From Epinephelus fuscoguttatus (Eukaryota; Chordata; Actinopteri; Perciformes; Serranidae), in the NCBI RefSeq assembly GCF_011397635.1, contig NC_064771.1:15687379-15751378 (forward strand): a DNA stretch of 64,000 nucleotides, given 5' to 3'. The translations under genes were made by a program, and so were the position numbers. Below are positions 12,001 through 26,200 of this stretch, piece by piece. The stretch's first letter is position 1. Every line of letters starts with the position of its first letter. The notes under the pieces are model-generated. The model did no database searches and was not told where the DNA came from. It saw only the letters and a program-made list of their open reading frames with translations.

Positions 12001-15000
12001 GTACACCCTGGACAGGTCTAACCCTAACCCAAACCCAGACTATCGCAGGGCTGACACATAGAGACAGACAACCATTCACACTCACATTCACACCTATGGA
12101 CAATTTAGAGTTACCAATTAACCTAGTCCCCAATCTGCATGTCTTTGGACTGTGGGAGGAAGCCGGAGTACCCGGAGAGAACCCACGCTGACACGGGGAG
12201 AACATGCAAACTCCGCACAGAAGGGCTCCCACACCCGGGATCGAACCGGCAACCCTCTTGCTGTGAGGCGAGAGTGCTAACCACCACACCACCGTGCCGC
12301 CCTTATCTAGTTTTTATTTGAGTAAATATTTTACAAACGCATCAATCTACAACTTACTAATTAACTTAATAACTATTTTTTATTATTTACAGATGATAAA
12401 TATTGCACTTTGTAACTGTAAAAACAATGGTGAACTTTACCTGAGGTTCCACCACTCTTTATTGTACTCAGATGATGGGATGCGACCGTCAAACACCTTC
12501 CACCTCCACTGATCCATCAGGTAGCCAAAAGGTAGGAAGGCAATCTTGTCAAGCGCCATGCTCATCAAGAAGTTGATCTCACTCTCTAGAGGAGGGCACA
12601 AAAACATCAAAATCATGAGCTGTGTTATAACATTGCATGCTTTTACAGAACGAGACAGTGTTCCTGGTCATGGTCTCACCGAAGTTGTTTTCAACTTTGT
12701 CCAGGAGGCCGATGCTCTGCAGATGTTTGGGCGTGGACACGGACAGGGCTAGCACATCGCCGATGGCCTCGTGGAAGCCGGGGTTGGCTCCATCGCGGAA
12801 GGACACAGGTTGGTCTTTGTACTGAAGGAAGTACTGGACGTGGCCCATCTCATGGTGCACTGTGATCAGGTCATCCATGGTCACAACAGTGCACTGTTTG
12901 ATCCTGGAGACACAAACAAGGCCATCATTACAGCAAAAAACACTTTCATGCACCTAATGAAGTTATTACAATTTGCTTCAATAGCAGTCTTACTTTTATT
13001 AAACCTCATGTGATACTACTGGCACATAAACTCAAGATAAAAAAAGATTTCTTAAACACCATCAGTTAGGTTCTGAAGAAACACAAACCTGAAGTCTTTT
13101 CGGTTATAGAAGTCCCACGCAGAGGCATGGCACACCACCTGGCGTCCATCAGACGGCTTCTCCAGCATGGACTTGTCCCAGAACTCTTGTGGCATTGGCA
13201 GCAGACCCAGAGATGTGAAGAATTTGTCTGATTCCTGGAACATTTTGATGGGGTTCCAGCCCTGAGCAGGAGAAGAGGAGTATTAGTAAAGATGTGGATG
13301 AAAGTGTGCGTATATATAAACAGTGTTAAAGGCAATGAGATACTCAATACCTGGAAAAAAGCAACAGCTACTTTTAGAGAAGAGATGATGGCAGAGAGTG
13401 TAAATAAATGATACGAAGTATGATATCCTTGAAAATATGTATATAGTATATTGATGTATAATGTACACTTCATGTCAGTTATGAATGTCTGCTACTGTTT
13501 GTCAGTCCTCTGTATTTATCCCCATTCTGCTTCATCCTCCACATTGGACTGCATTTAAGTTTCGTCTTCAATCAAACAAACTGATGCTTAACCTCTAAAG
13601 TGGTGAAAGAGCACACAAGCTTGTGTTTGAGTAAGTGTTCTCTGCCTGTGTCCTTGTGTATTCATGTTGGTGGCAGTGATCATTATGCAACAGCTGGCTC
13701 ATGTGTTCATTCACCTGTGCCACCATAGCAGGAGTGGCATCAACCTGCGTAGCGTGCGGGTAGGGAATGACCAAATCCATAATGCCGGACCATGTTTGTG
13801 CCCACATGTTGCCTGAAAGGACAGAAGACAGCACTTGTATATTGTATTTTTTCTAAGTCATGGGGCAAGTCACCCTCTGCTCCGCTGGCGTTAAACCAAG
13901 TGGGATTTGCGGCTGTGAGTCCAATCCCTAACCGTGTGGAACTGTCACATGTAATCTCACGCTTGACACCTCTGAAAGCAAATTAAATCCTGCCTAAATC
14001 CAAATGCATCTACAGCCAACGACAGAATATCAATGGGGTATGCTTCCACACAAAAGGAGAGCTTGGGCTAGAGCGTTAGGATCCTTTAAATTCCAAAGTG
14101 AAATACTGACTGAAGTGTGGTTTTGGCCTGTGACTTTAGCCTTAACCCCAGCGAGCCTGGTGATATCTGAAGGCAGAGTAAAGCCACAGATATTGTACTC
14201 ACACAAAGTGCAGCTGCATGAAAGTCAGTCCCAAACTTCCATCTTGTTACTTACCCAGCAAATGAGCAGGAATGGGTCCCTTCAGGTTGATGTACTTGGA
14301 GCCATACTTTTTATACAGAGCCCTGCGCACATAGGCATGCACATTCAAGTAGAGTGGCTCTAGCTCCTTCCACAGAGTCTCCAGGTCTTGCTCAAAGGTA
14401 GGGGTTTCATACAGGGAGCGCCAGAAAGCCCCATTGTCAGAGTGACCTACAGATGATACCAGGGATAAAAACATCACTGAGGTGCAGGTGGAGTTTTATG
14501 CAAAACAAAACAAAAAAAAAAAAAAAAAAAAAAAAGATACAGAGAGTTAGATGAGATTATATCACTGTCATGTCTATATGGTCAATAGGAAACCATCATA
14601 ATCAGCAAATTAGCTTAGCTTATCACAAAGACTGGAAAACTAGCCAAACTACACCTGCCTACCAGCAAGAGGGGCCACACTCCAACCTTGTCTCAAAATG
14701 CGCCGTACACCATTTAGCATCTGTGTGAGATGCACTGGACTTATCACCTACTTCAGTGTAAACCTAGCCATCAAAGACCCTCAGTGCAACAGAGCGTAAA
14801 GGGCCACTGCTGTCCAGTGTTGAGGACCAGCAAACAACATTGGTTGTAGCATTCGTGCCACTCAAAGACTGGAGTTTTTAGCAACATCTACAATCTTTTC
14901 CTTATGCTAATCAAGTAGTTTCATTGCCCAAACCTAACCGCCAGCTCCCTCTGCGTCAAGATACGATGCAAAAGGCTAATTGGTGAGCTTTAGCAGTTAC

Positions 15001-18000
15001 GGTAGGCAGATTTTGTTACTGTTGGACAGAGCCAGACAAGCTGTTTCAGCCTGTTTCCAGTCTTTGTCCTGAGCTAAGCTGACTGCCTGGTCACAGCAGT
15101 TTCATATTTACCGCACAGACATGAACATGGTATCATTCTTCTAATCTGACTCTTGCTAAGAAAGCAAAGAAGCCCATTTTCCAAAATGTCAACTCTGTCG
15201 AGCCAAGACAAATCAGCCGATGAAACTGTGTCAAAAAGGTTCTCAAAATTCTCAAACTGCTCTCCAGGGCCCACCTTCTTGTATTTGTTAAGCAGGAGAG
15301 ATCAGTGAGAATAAAAAAAAATTACTCTTTAAGGTCATACCATTGAGTCTGGCAGCTGTGTTGGCCAGTTCAACATATCTCTTGTAATCAGAGCGAAGCA
15401 CTTTGCCAGCAGCATCTCTCCATCCTTTCCAGGCAAACAACAGTTCGTCATAATCCCTGGACTCTGCCATAATCTTCTGGAGATCTGAAACACAACACAT
15501 TCTTTTATTTCTCTAACCTTACCCTTGAACAGTATACAGTTCAATGCAGCAGAACATTGTCTGACTTTTTGTGAAATACTTAAGGGCCACGGTGATAGTT
15601 ATTGCACCAATTAATGTTATCACATCATCTTTTATAGTACAGGATGTCTACAGGTATTCAACCCTTATGTTTAATTCTTTCTAAGGCATTTTCAAGATAT
15701 TCTTAAACCAAATTTAAGACAGATTTTGGATGGATCATATTTTCTTTTTTCAAGCTTTGCAGGTAAATATATACGCGGTTCCATGTAGAGGTAGGTTTTA
15801 TAAAGAAATATGGTTATTAGAGTGAGTTAGGTTGATCTACATTTTGCCAACAGCTAAGTGCAAGTATAAAGTAAAAAGACAGTATTAGGTCCTGTGATTT
15901 TTAATGATTTTTAAGGCCTCATAGGTATTAAATTGAATTTAAGTCATTTTAAGAGACTTTTGAAGGACTTGCAGACACCCTGTAATAGCAAATAATTACA
16001 TGTATCAATTACCAATGTGTAAACAATAATTTGCCATTAACTATCTGGTAAGTATTGACCAGTTCTTCCACTGTTTTCTCTATGCTACATTTGCTTAATT
16101 ATTTATTTTATTCATATGTTTCATGTTCAGTTAGTCTTACCTGGATCCAGCGGATGGCACTGCCCATTTTCTCTGCACACCTCAGCCACACTGTACTTGG
16201 TCTCCATGTTGGATAGGAGAGTGTTGTACTGAAAAGGTAAAGGCATCCATAAAGCATTACATCCCACTAAAACCATCAGCAGTTATCTGGATTTGATATT
16301 ACATGGTGACTATAAGATGAACAAGAGCAGTGGTTCCCAACTGGTGGGTCGTGGTCCAAACGTGGGTCACGGATCCATTCTGAATGGACCACAAGTGACT
16401 CACGAACGTGTCAAGTTTGTAAAAAAACACACATATTTTTAAGTAGAGGGGTTAACAGACAGCTACTTGATAGAGACAGCAAACTAGCTTGATGACTCGT
16501 CCAAATGCAAGTATGACGCTTAATGTATTAAACTGTGTGGACCTTGAATGAATGACTAAGGAGAAATCTAGACCATGTGGCTGGACCAGTTGGGAACCAC
16601 TGTGCAAGAGAATCACTGAAAAATATTTTACTTAATATATCAACAATGGCTACAGTTACTACTTGTTTTTGACTGTTTGAGTTGGCTGACAGTTGTTTGA
16701 CATAGTATGTACGCAATTGTGCACAGCTCCCAGAGCTCTGTGTGTGGTCCATAAAGAGCCTTCCCTTCCTTTCACCACAACACTACAGTTTACAAAAAGT
16801 ATGACACACAGGCAAAGAAATCCATGGTGGCTGGCTCTTGCTAAATTGCTCCCAACAGGTTTAAAAACAGTATTTGTCCATCTTGTGCCCACAGTGTATT
16901 TGTGACTCTTTTGAAATGTGGTCATTCCACCACAATTATATTGGACTGACTGTTTCATCCCAACAGGCAACACAAAGGGAAGGTTTTTAATCATTAGAGC
17001 AAAAGAGCCAAAGTTGATTCCAAAGGCGCTTTAGTCTAAAAATGAATAAGAAAGATAGATGGCACTGAAGGTCTTGCAAAGGAGGGAATGAAGGAGTTAC
17101 CTCCCTTTCAGCTCAATTTACTTAATTAGCTTTCTGCCTGTAATGATTGTTACAAGAAACACATCTTTTTCTGTATGTTTATGTCTTATTATTGTCATGA
17201 AAGAACAACTTCCAACTATTTGTGTTTCCAGTGCAGCTCTCTCTTGAATGAATATTTGTAAAAGATCTCCACACCTCTTCCAGTTGTGCCGTGGGCAGCG
17301 CAGCCCTCTCAATGTCGCTGAGTTTTTTGATGATACGTTTGACCGAACTGTCCTGGAAGTCAGTGGTGTCGTATTGACGGGCCTTCTGTCCATACTTCAG
17401 GGTGTGGGCTGACATCTTCAGGTTCTTCTCAAGCTAGAGAGGAATAATGAATACTCTTTAATTTACCTAGTTTTATATTATGTCACAGTGGATGCAGGGT
17501 GACTTGGTGGATGAATGGAAAGGTTTAAAATGCACAGATAAGGTAATTCGATTAATGCATACAGTACAGGGCTGAGGCCCTGGCACTGGCTCAAACAATT
17601 ATTGATTCATTGACACATTTTTTGATTAAGCAATCATTTTATTGATTCCCCGACTTAATGCACAAAATCAAAAGTCCTTCACATTTGATTGATGGCGGAT
17701 GATGCTTGAACAATGTTAAGGGGATCTCAGTAGAGTCGCTCTGTCAGAGGGTCTCACCATCGCCTGCTTGTTGGCTTCGTTGATGTCGGTGTTGTACTTC
17801 CAGGAGGCCTCAGTGTAGGCGTTCCACACTACCTCGGCTGTGCTGTTGTACTCCTCTAGAAATTTCTTTGCATCGAGCTCATCTGTGTTCTTGTCTGGGT
17901 AAAGAAGAAGGCACAAGTCTGCTGAAACACTGTAAATTAAGATCCATGTAATCAAGTCTGAAAAATACTATCACATTTAGGCTAAATTATGATGTGTGAG

Positions 18001-20218
18001 CTATGATTATGATGTGTACACACTGGGGGCTTTTCTTTTTTCTTTTTAGGCATTTCAGAAAACTGTACTTTTCTGTTTGTGTGCATGCATGCAGAGAAAA
18101 TCCTGGAACAGACTGCGAGACATTTTACCAAGGCTAAAGAAACAGTTTGCGCCACTGCACCACATCGAATCAATCCTGCACAGCCAACACTTTTTTGTTA
18201 CATTTTAGAGAAGGAAAAAAAAAATGATGTCTTCACTTTCATACATGCTGATTTATTTAGAGTGCAGTCACAGCTCTTGTATTACCTTATTTCCTTCCTG
18301 ATTCTCTTATTATGTTATTTGTTTACCTTTCATTTTGAGGTTATATCTTACCAATATCCTCAGGGTAGCCCTCAGGGATGGGTGGGACCCAGTCGAAGTC
18401 AGGCCATCCCAGTGTCTCTCCTTCATTTTGCTCTCCCAGCCACTTAATAATGGGATCAAAGTATCTCATCAGTGAGCTGGCATCCAACCTGTTGATCCCT
18501 ATAGCCTCCTGGAGCACATCTGGCCAAGGTTTGGAAGAGCCAACCTCTAGAATTTTCCTGAAGGGGGTAGAATGAAATTGTATTATACCTTCACTGCTTC
18601 CGTTAATCCATTATTCATCTTCTGTGTGATAACCTAGGAGAGACTCAATCAGATCACGTACTTTAAAATGGCCCCTGCTTCTTTGGACCTGTAGATATCG
18701 CATGTGTGCAAGGGACCCATTTGTTTGGCTGCCACACAGAGTTTTTCATGAAGCTGGAACTGCAGGATGAAACTGACAAAATACCTGCAGTGGAAAGACG
18801 CTGTGTCATTAAAAGTAAAAAAACTTTCAATGGTAAGACTGTTGTAAGCATATGTTTCAGCAACCGCTACACAAAATGTGTTTATCTGTGGGAAGAGTGT
18901 GGGGATCTATTGGCAGACACTGATATAATATAATATTCTAAACTATGTTTTCAGATTAGTGTTTAATCACCTGAAACTAGGAACAGCTGTGTTTCATGAG
19001 CTTAAAATGAGCCCTTCATATCTAAATAGACAGCAAGTTCTCTTCCACTGAGTGTGCCATGTTGTACCACCATGTTTCTACAGTAGCCCAGAATGGACAA
19101 ACTAAATATTGGCTCTAGAGAGGAGCTTTTGTATTTTTAGCAGTAAACTCCAGGGCCAAAAAACGAATTCAACATGGAAGTGCCAAAAATAGTGGCTAGC
19201 GTTACAGTTAGCTCTCCAAATAATGTCACTTTTGACTCAGCAAATTCAAGATAGCTTAAATGCCGAACTTGAGGCTTCAAGACAGGTGACTTCATAATGG
19301 CCACATCCCTTAATTTTATACAGTCTACAGTTTTTTATGTTACATGAGGGCCACTGTAGGTTCTTCTACATGCTTGGAAAGGGAGGAGTAAAGGAAGGAG
19401 TATGTAGTTGGTTGCAATCTGCAACCCCACTGCTAGATGCCACTAAATCCTACACAATGCTCCTTTAATAAGTGTTTTGGGTTTTCTTTTTGGATTACTT
19501 GTCAATCCCCACATTGTTGAAAAAATTAGCTGGGCTTTTCTTTTAGAAGCTTCCTGCCATTGTGCAGTTATTGCATCGATGGAAACCACAGTAATTGAGT
19601 TCAGATTACAGCGCACAATACCTTCATTCCCAGATCACCAGTCATTCTTGCATGTTCATTCACTTTACCTCATTCACATATTTCCCTGGTGTCCTCATAT
19701 GTGTGTGCAGATACGTAGTTAAACATACACACACTTGGTTTGATAGTGCATAAAAAGGCCCCAATTTAACAAATGTAAAACTTTAAAGCTGTGATATCTT
19801 TGTGACAAGCCTGTATGGGTGAAGTTAATCAGACCGCTAGGAAAACACAAAATACATGTCATAAAAACATCAGTAGCCCAAGCTGATTGTCGTCATCTCT
19901 TCTGTGTGTGAACTATTACACAGTGGTGTGGCTGGATGCTACCTGATGTATGGCGTGTTTCCAGGGATGTGGTATTTTGCCCCAGGATCAAAGTAATCCT
20001 CTGTACGCCTGGTAGGTGGGCAGATGCCTTGATATTTTGTCCTTTAAAATAAAATGAGAGAATGATTTAGAACACACTCACACACTGGTTACATAACTAA
20101 GACATGACTTCTGGGAAATTATTCAGCCCAATTTTTTTTTTTTCCCTTACTCGTTAAATTTCATGTATCCATTGAGTGTCAGCTGGGCATGTGTGCTCTT
20201 TTTCCAGCAACACCTCAC

Positions 20219-20264
<46 letters not shown>

Positions 20265-23200
20265 GCATAAATGCCAGCCAGTACAACTGCAGTCTTCCAC
20301 TGTTACTACGGAGCTGCTTGATTTAATATGTTGAGGCTGGAATTTGCTCCGTCTCACCAGGTGTAAACGTTATGCAATATTAGTCATTAACTGAATGTTA
20401 AAGTGCCTATAACTATTTTTTCCCCCATTAATAATAATGCAAAAGCAATGTGACAATATGAAAGAGGTTGCTCATAGTGATAAAGCTACAGAAAATCTGT
20501 ATCTGCAGCTCCCCTTAGGTTTACTGAGCTTTGCAGTGAGTTTCAGCTCATTAGCTGTCCAAGCTGCAACTTTACTGTTTTGGTTCACTCTCCCAGCTCT
20601 CATGCTGTCATTTTTGGTTGCAGAAGGCAGCTGTTTTCCACAAAAAAGCAATAAAAGCCCGTTGTACACTACCTGCTCAGCACTAAATGTCCGACAGACA
20701 CAGAGCATGTCTATACCTGGTATTAGCTTTTATCTCGAGTGATCCAATCACATATGAACAGTGCTAAATGCAAGTGTAAATGACCACCAAGACGCATTTT
20801 GATTCAATCATTCAAGCTGCTCGCAGAAGTAGTTTGGGACATATTTGACCACAGATCTTTTGTAGTGTAAACCTTAATGTGTCCCTGACAAGGACTACAC
20901 CAATAATGTAGAAGTGTTGGTTATTTTGGTGACAGATTGTTGAGGCTCTGTAACTTGCCCATTTTACGACAAGTTGGACGTAGTGAAGTGTTGCGTGACC
21001 GTCAATAATTTTGCCATATAAAAGGGGATGTGTTGTATCATGCAAAGCCACCAAGAACAGCACCGGGCTTTAAAGCCAATTGAATATAGTGGTCAAAAGA
21101 GGAATTACACTGTCTGGGTCTGTCACATGATGCCATGGGGCCCAGAAAGACTATCTCCCATAGACTTATATTGGGAAAGAGATGTCTGTAAATCAGTGGA
21201 TACATTTTTTTGAGCATCATAATCCCTGTGAAATGATTTGTTTCACTATTGCAATTTGATCCACTCGGTCTGATAACACTATGAAAGTCAAGAAAGGCCG
21301 CATGATTAAATCATTTATTCTCATTCAAATTAGGGGAGCCCTAAACTGGCTGTCTGGCCAGTAGATATTAGTCTCTCGGCCACACTCAGCTGGACTGTAA
21401 GTCTTTAGTGTGCTTACTCTTTGGGCTCCACAGTATGGAAGATTCGGGTAATGTCATACCGTGGAAATAGAGTGTTTTTGGCTTCATGCGCCACTGAGCA
21501 GCTTTCATATGAATGAACAGGGGCCCACCTCCAATGATGTATCCAGGTTCCTTAATACATCTATGAATTCAATCTATGACTACATCTCCAGCTGTACTGA
21601 CCCAACCGTGACTAGCGAGCATACTAGCAAGCAGCTAGCGAGAGTGCGGACCTAATAACTGGCAGAAACACAGGCAGTAACACAATCTGAACACAAGTGG
21701 TGAGGTGGAGACGCAAGCAAGACACAGGTGTGAATGGCAATGTGTCCTTGACTGTCCACTTGCGTTCAGATCAACGAAATGTGTGCTAATACTAAGTATA
21801 AACATCTCACAGTTAGAGACCACCTGGTGAACATAGTGGAGCTTTACGTAGCTACAGAGCCAGATATCATGAGGAGGTAGAGACCAAAAACAGAGCTAAA
21901 AGAGAGGTGTCAGGTGGCCAAAAACACAAATGTTTTTAATATAAACTGCTGGATGTGTAAATAAGCAAATCTTTACTAACAAGTTTCTTAACTTTAAAGG
22001 TGATGACATGTCAATGTTGCGTTCACAACTTGTTATGCTGCCACGAAGCGGCCAAAAAAAGCTAGCTTAGCATAAAGACTGTCAACATGTAATGGCAGAC
22101 AATAGCTTAATATGAGAGTGGTATCAATCTTCTCATCTCACTATTAGCAAGTGAATAATCACAGTTCCCAAAAGTCAAGCTATTCTTTTAACATGAAATA
22201 TCATGCAAGGAAGATAAAGCCTGTGCATAAAAACCAACCTGAGGTGCCACCAGTCAGCGTTGTAACGCTCTGGAGGTGTGTTTCCACTGAACACACCCCA
22301 TCTCCACTGGTCGATGAGGTAGCCAAAAGGAAGGAAGGCTATCTTCTCCAGAGCCATCTTTAACAGGTAGTTTATATCAGTTTCTGGAGAAACACAATGC
22401 AGAAATACATTTTAAAAAAAAAGAAGAAGAAAACATCTAAGAATTAATTTCATTATTAAAGGTTCTGTTTGTAACTTTCAGAAAATCCTTGTTATTAGTG
22501 ACCCCTTTCTTTGAGGCCCTTAAATGAATTGCAGTCAACATACTGCATGCTTTGCGGTAGCCTACTCCTGCTGTGAGCAAGCACCTGGGCATGACAAACA
22601 ATAGACTGAGCATGTTGGGCTGGAAATTAGCTAGCGAGCTAGCACAGCTCATAGACCCTTTGCCTCACTCCCCATTGCTAGAACATACGCGACTTCTTAG
22701 GGACATCAGTGGACAGAAGCTTAGACCTTAGCTGCTGTAGCAACTCATAGCAGGCTGGGATCAGACCCCTGGCGCTCACTCTTGTTATGGCTAAATTCAA
22801 GTTGCTACATGGCGCCAAGTAAGGGTCTGTCTCCACCGGGCCACCGCTACAACATATATTTGATGGAAACATCATGTGTGGACTCTGTGTTGTGGTGGGT
22901 GCAGATCGATCGTTAGCTACTGTTGGTGCTGTTGCAGAACTTAAGAGAGGCAGTTCAAGGAAAAATGTGACCTTTACATAGAAGTTAGTCAATAGGCTGA
23001 TTGAGGCAACTGAGAAAGTTGGCAAAAATGTAAATTATGTTACATTACAACCTGTTCACCCATTGTAATAAAAAAACAATTGATACAGGTAAAAACTTAC
23101 ATACAGAACCTTTAAATGTTAGTAATTAATCCACATCTGTCCTATGGGTGGGTATTTCACTGGCTTTGATATTATCTATTTCTGCCATAGTTTCTTTACC

Positions 23201-26200
23201 ATAGTCAGAAGTAACAGTATCCAGCAGTTTAATGGTATGCAGATGTTTCGGTGTGGAAACAGAGAGAGACAAAACATCGCCGATAGCCTCGTGAAAACCG
23301 GGGTTGGCTCCGCGACGATAGCCCACAGGCTGGTCCTTGTACTGCAGGTAATACTGGACGTGCCCCATCTCATGGTGTACAGTAAAGAGCTGCTCCATCG
23401 TTACTGTGGTACACTGCTTGATCCTAAAGAGTATGAATTTCCTTGTATTATCAAGTTTATCAACAAGACGAGCAATGAAACTGGCAATAAATTAAGTGTA
23501 GCTATGACTCTTCTAACGACACTCATTAATTTTACCTGAAGTCTTTGCGGTTGTAAAAGTCCCAAGCAGATGCATGGCACACCACCTCTCGATTTTCAGG
23601 CTTCACCAGCATGGATCCTTTCCAGAACTCATCAGGCATCTTCTCTAGACCCAGAGATGTGAAGAACTCCTCGGCTACACGAAACATGTGCGTAGCATTA
23701 TAGCCCTGTGGAGAGGAAACAATCAAGGACAATGCCATCAAACAAAACTATAATCAGAGTCTAAAAGCTGAGAATTTATGAGATTTGTCATTTGAGGTCA
23801 TTGTCTACAAGACCAACAGAATTTTTTTTTTTTACTTAAATACATCCCAGTAGCACAAAATCCTTCCCCCATACTTACTTGTTTGACCATTTCATGAGTT
23901 ACATCCAAGTTGGGCTTGTTAGGAAATGGGATCATCATACCATAAATATTGTTCCAGGTCTGAGCCCACATGTTTCCTGAGATTGAGAAAGTAAACACAC
24001 TTAAGCAACAATTCTGACTTGAGTCAGAGGCACTGGGAAATACCTCATTCACAGTGATGTGATAAGCACACAAAATGACTTGCCTTGATGTGTCAGCAGC
24101 TTAATAGTGCATTGTTCCTGCCATGTACGATTACATCTTTGAAGATTTTCCAAGCTTTTATAAAATAATGACTGTTTATGTTAGGGACTGTCTGAAAACT
24201 ATTAAAGCAGTGACAAAATATGTGGCAAAACCCCTGCACCCTTTCAGCAGAATTTTCCGAGGCTGTGGATGATTTATTTATACTCACTAAACCAACCAAC
24301 TAAAAAGATTTAATATGAGATTCAAAGAGATTTGGAACTGGATTCAGATTCCAGAACGCCAGTCCTAATCACTGTATATTACAGGATAACTTTTATGATT
24401 ATGTTTAACTTAAAGGGATAGTTCTGATTTTTTAAAGTGGGGCTGTTTGAGGTACTTACATAGTTAGTGTAATACCTAGAGTAGATTGGCGGTCAGTACG
24501 CCACCACTTTGGTGAAGCAGGCAGGAGCACCACCACAGAAGCTATGCATTGTGGACAGGGGCTGCACCAAAACACATTTGAGCCACCTAAAAAATCTTAA
24601 TCAGTGTAAATGTATTTAGCATATTTTCATTGCATTATCTTGCCATCAGTCAGCTCTTTTCGACAGGTAACTGAAGCCCTTGTATCCATCTATGCTGTAA
24701 ATCCATCAGACTCCTTTGGAAAAATCATTAATTTTACCTCACAGAACACATAAGTTTATTGTTTACTGTTGCCTCAATGGGTTAGTTTTTTGATTGTGTT
24801 ATTGTGAGACTTTGATGAATCCGAACTAAGCCTTAAAAACATCAAAATCACACAATAACAAACCAAACAATCGAGGCAGCCATAGAGTACTAACTCCCAT
24901 GTTCTACCAGGTAAAATTACAGTTTTTGTCAAAGGAGTCTGGTGGCTTTAAAGAGAGTGATATAACAGTTTTTGGTTCCCCCATGGAAAGGGCTGTCTGA
25001 CAACAAGATAAACCAGTGAAAATATTCTATATAACATGCACTGAGATTGATTTTTTTCGGGTCGACTTTTTTAGGCGGGCATTACTCCCACCTTAGTCTC
25101 TAAACGTAAATCTGAACAGTCCTTTTTATTAGTCATATTTCTGTTGCAGTTAATAGGCTGAATGCAAAATAAATTAAGGGTGACTTTGAGCTATGGAAAC
25201 ATGGTGCACTCATCAGAGAGATAATGAAGTGAAAAAAATTATCCTTAACACTAATCAGTTTAATATACAAATGTCCAGTTGTACCTAGCAGGTGGGCAGG
25301 GATGGGTCCTTTAAGGTTGATGTACTTGGGACCGTACTGTTTGTAGAGCTGGCGGCGTACAAAGGCATGCAGGTGCTTGTAGAGGGGTTCAATGGTCCTG
25401 TAAAGGTCCTCTATAACCTGCTCAAAGTTCTCAGTCTCATACCAAGAACGCCAGTCAGCTCCAGTGTCATCAAACCCTAAACAGGACAAAATGGTAATGT
25501 TTTTTCAGTCCTTTCTTTCTTCAGATGTTCTACCTCTTTATTCTGCTTGTTCTTTTTTTATGTCATTCTCAGTAAATTAAATACTTCTCTGTAACACTGT
25601 GAAACTTCTCGCCAGTTCTCACCATCAGCTCGGGAGGCTTTGTTACTGAGCTCCACAAACTTGGGGTAGTAGTCCCTGAGAGGTTTGCCTGATGCATTGT
25701 GCCAGCCCTCCCACACGTACAGCAGCCTCTTGTAGCTCCTGGAGTTGGCCATGATATCTGTGAGCTCTGCAGAATGAAAAAAAAAAGAATAGAAAGAGAG
25801 GATGGCCTAATCTGGTGCAACTATGTATGATCTAAAAGCAAAAGCTGCAAGACTTTCCTAAAACAGTCAAGATATATTGGTGTTTAGATGACTCCATGCT
25901 CTCCCAGCAGGAAAATGCCATAGCAGACACATTATCCAACAAATTACTTTGGAGTTATGACAACTCCATGATATTCTGAGCATCATGTAAAACAACATTT
26001 ATCTTCAAAATGCCAGAAATAGGAAATGAAGGTGAAAAAAAGGAGAAAGTTGAAGACTGCAAAGGATGGTTGTAATGGTGGAAACAGTGATTGTTGACAG
26101 TCTGTTTGTTATTGTAATGACTCCATGTACGAACTTTGAGTAACCCTGTTCCACCTTAGATATTTTCCAAGACTAAGAAACCAGTTATCATTATGGGGAC

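Noticed and set aside
11914-12301. tRNA gene suggested by A and B boxes
   Set aside because: The boxes belong to a V-SINE head with full SINE body and target duplication; no cloverleaf acceptor stem closes.
17895-18351. Testis-type ACE promoter and first exon in intron 12
   Set aside because: The intron is short and I see no ATG-signal peptide exon in phase with exon 13.
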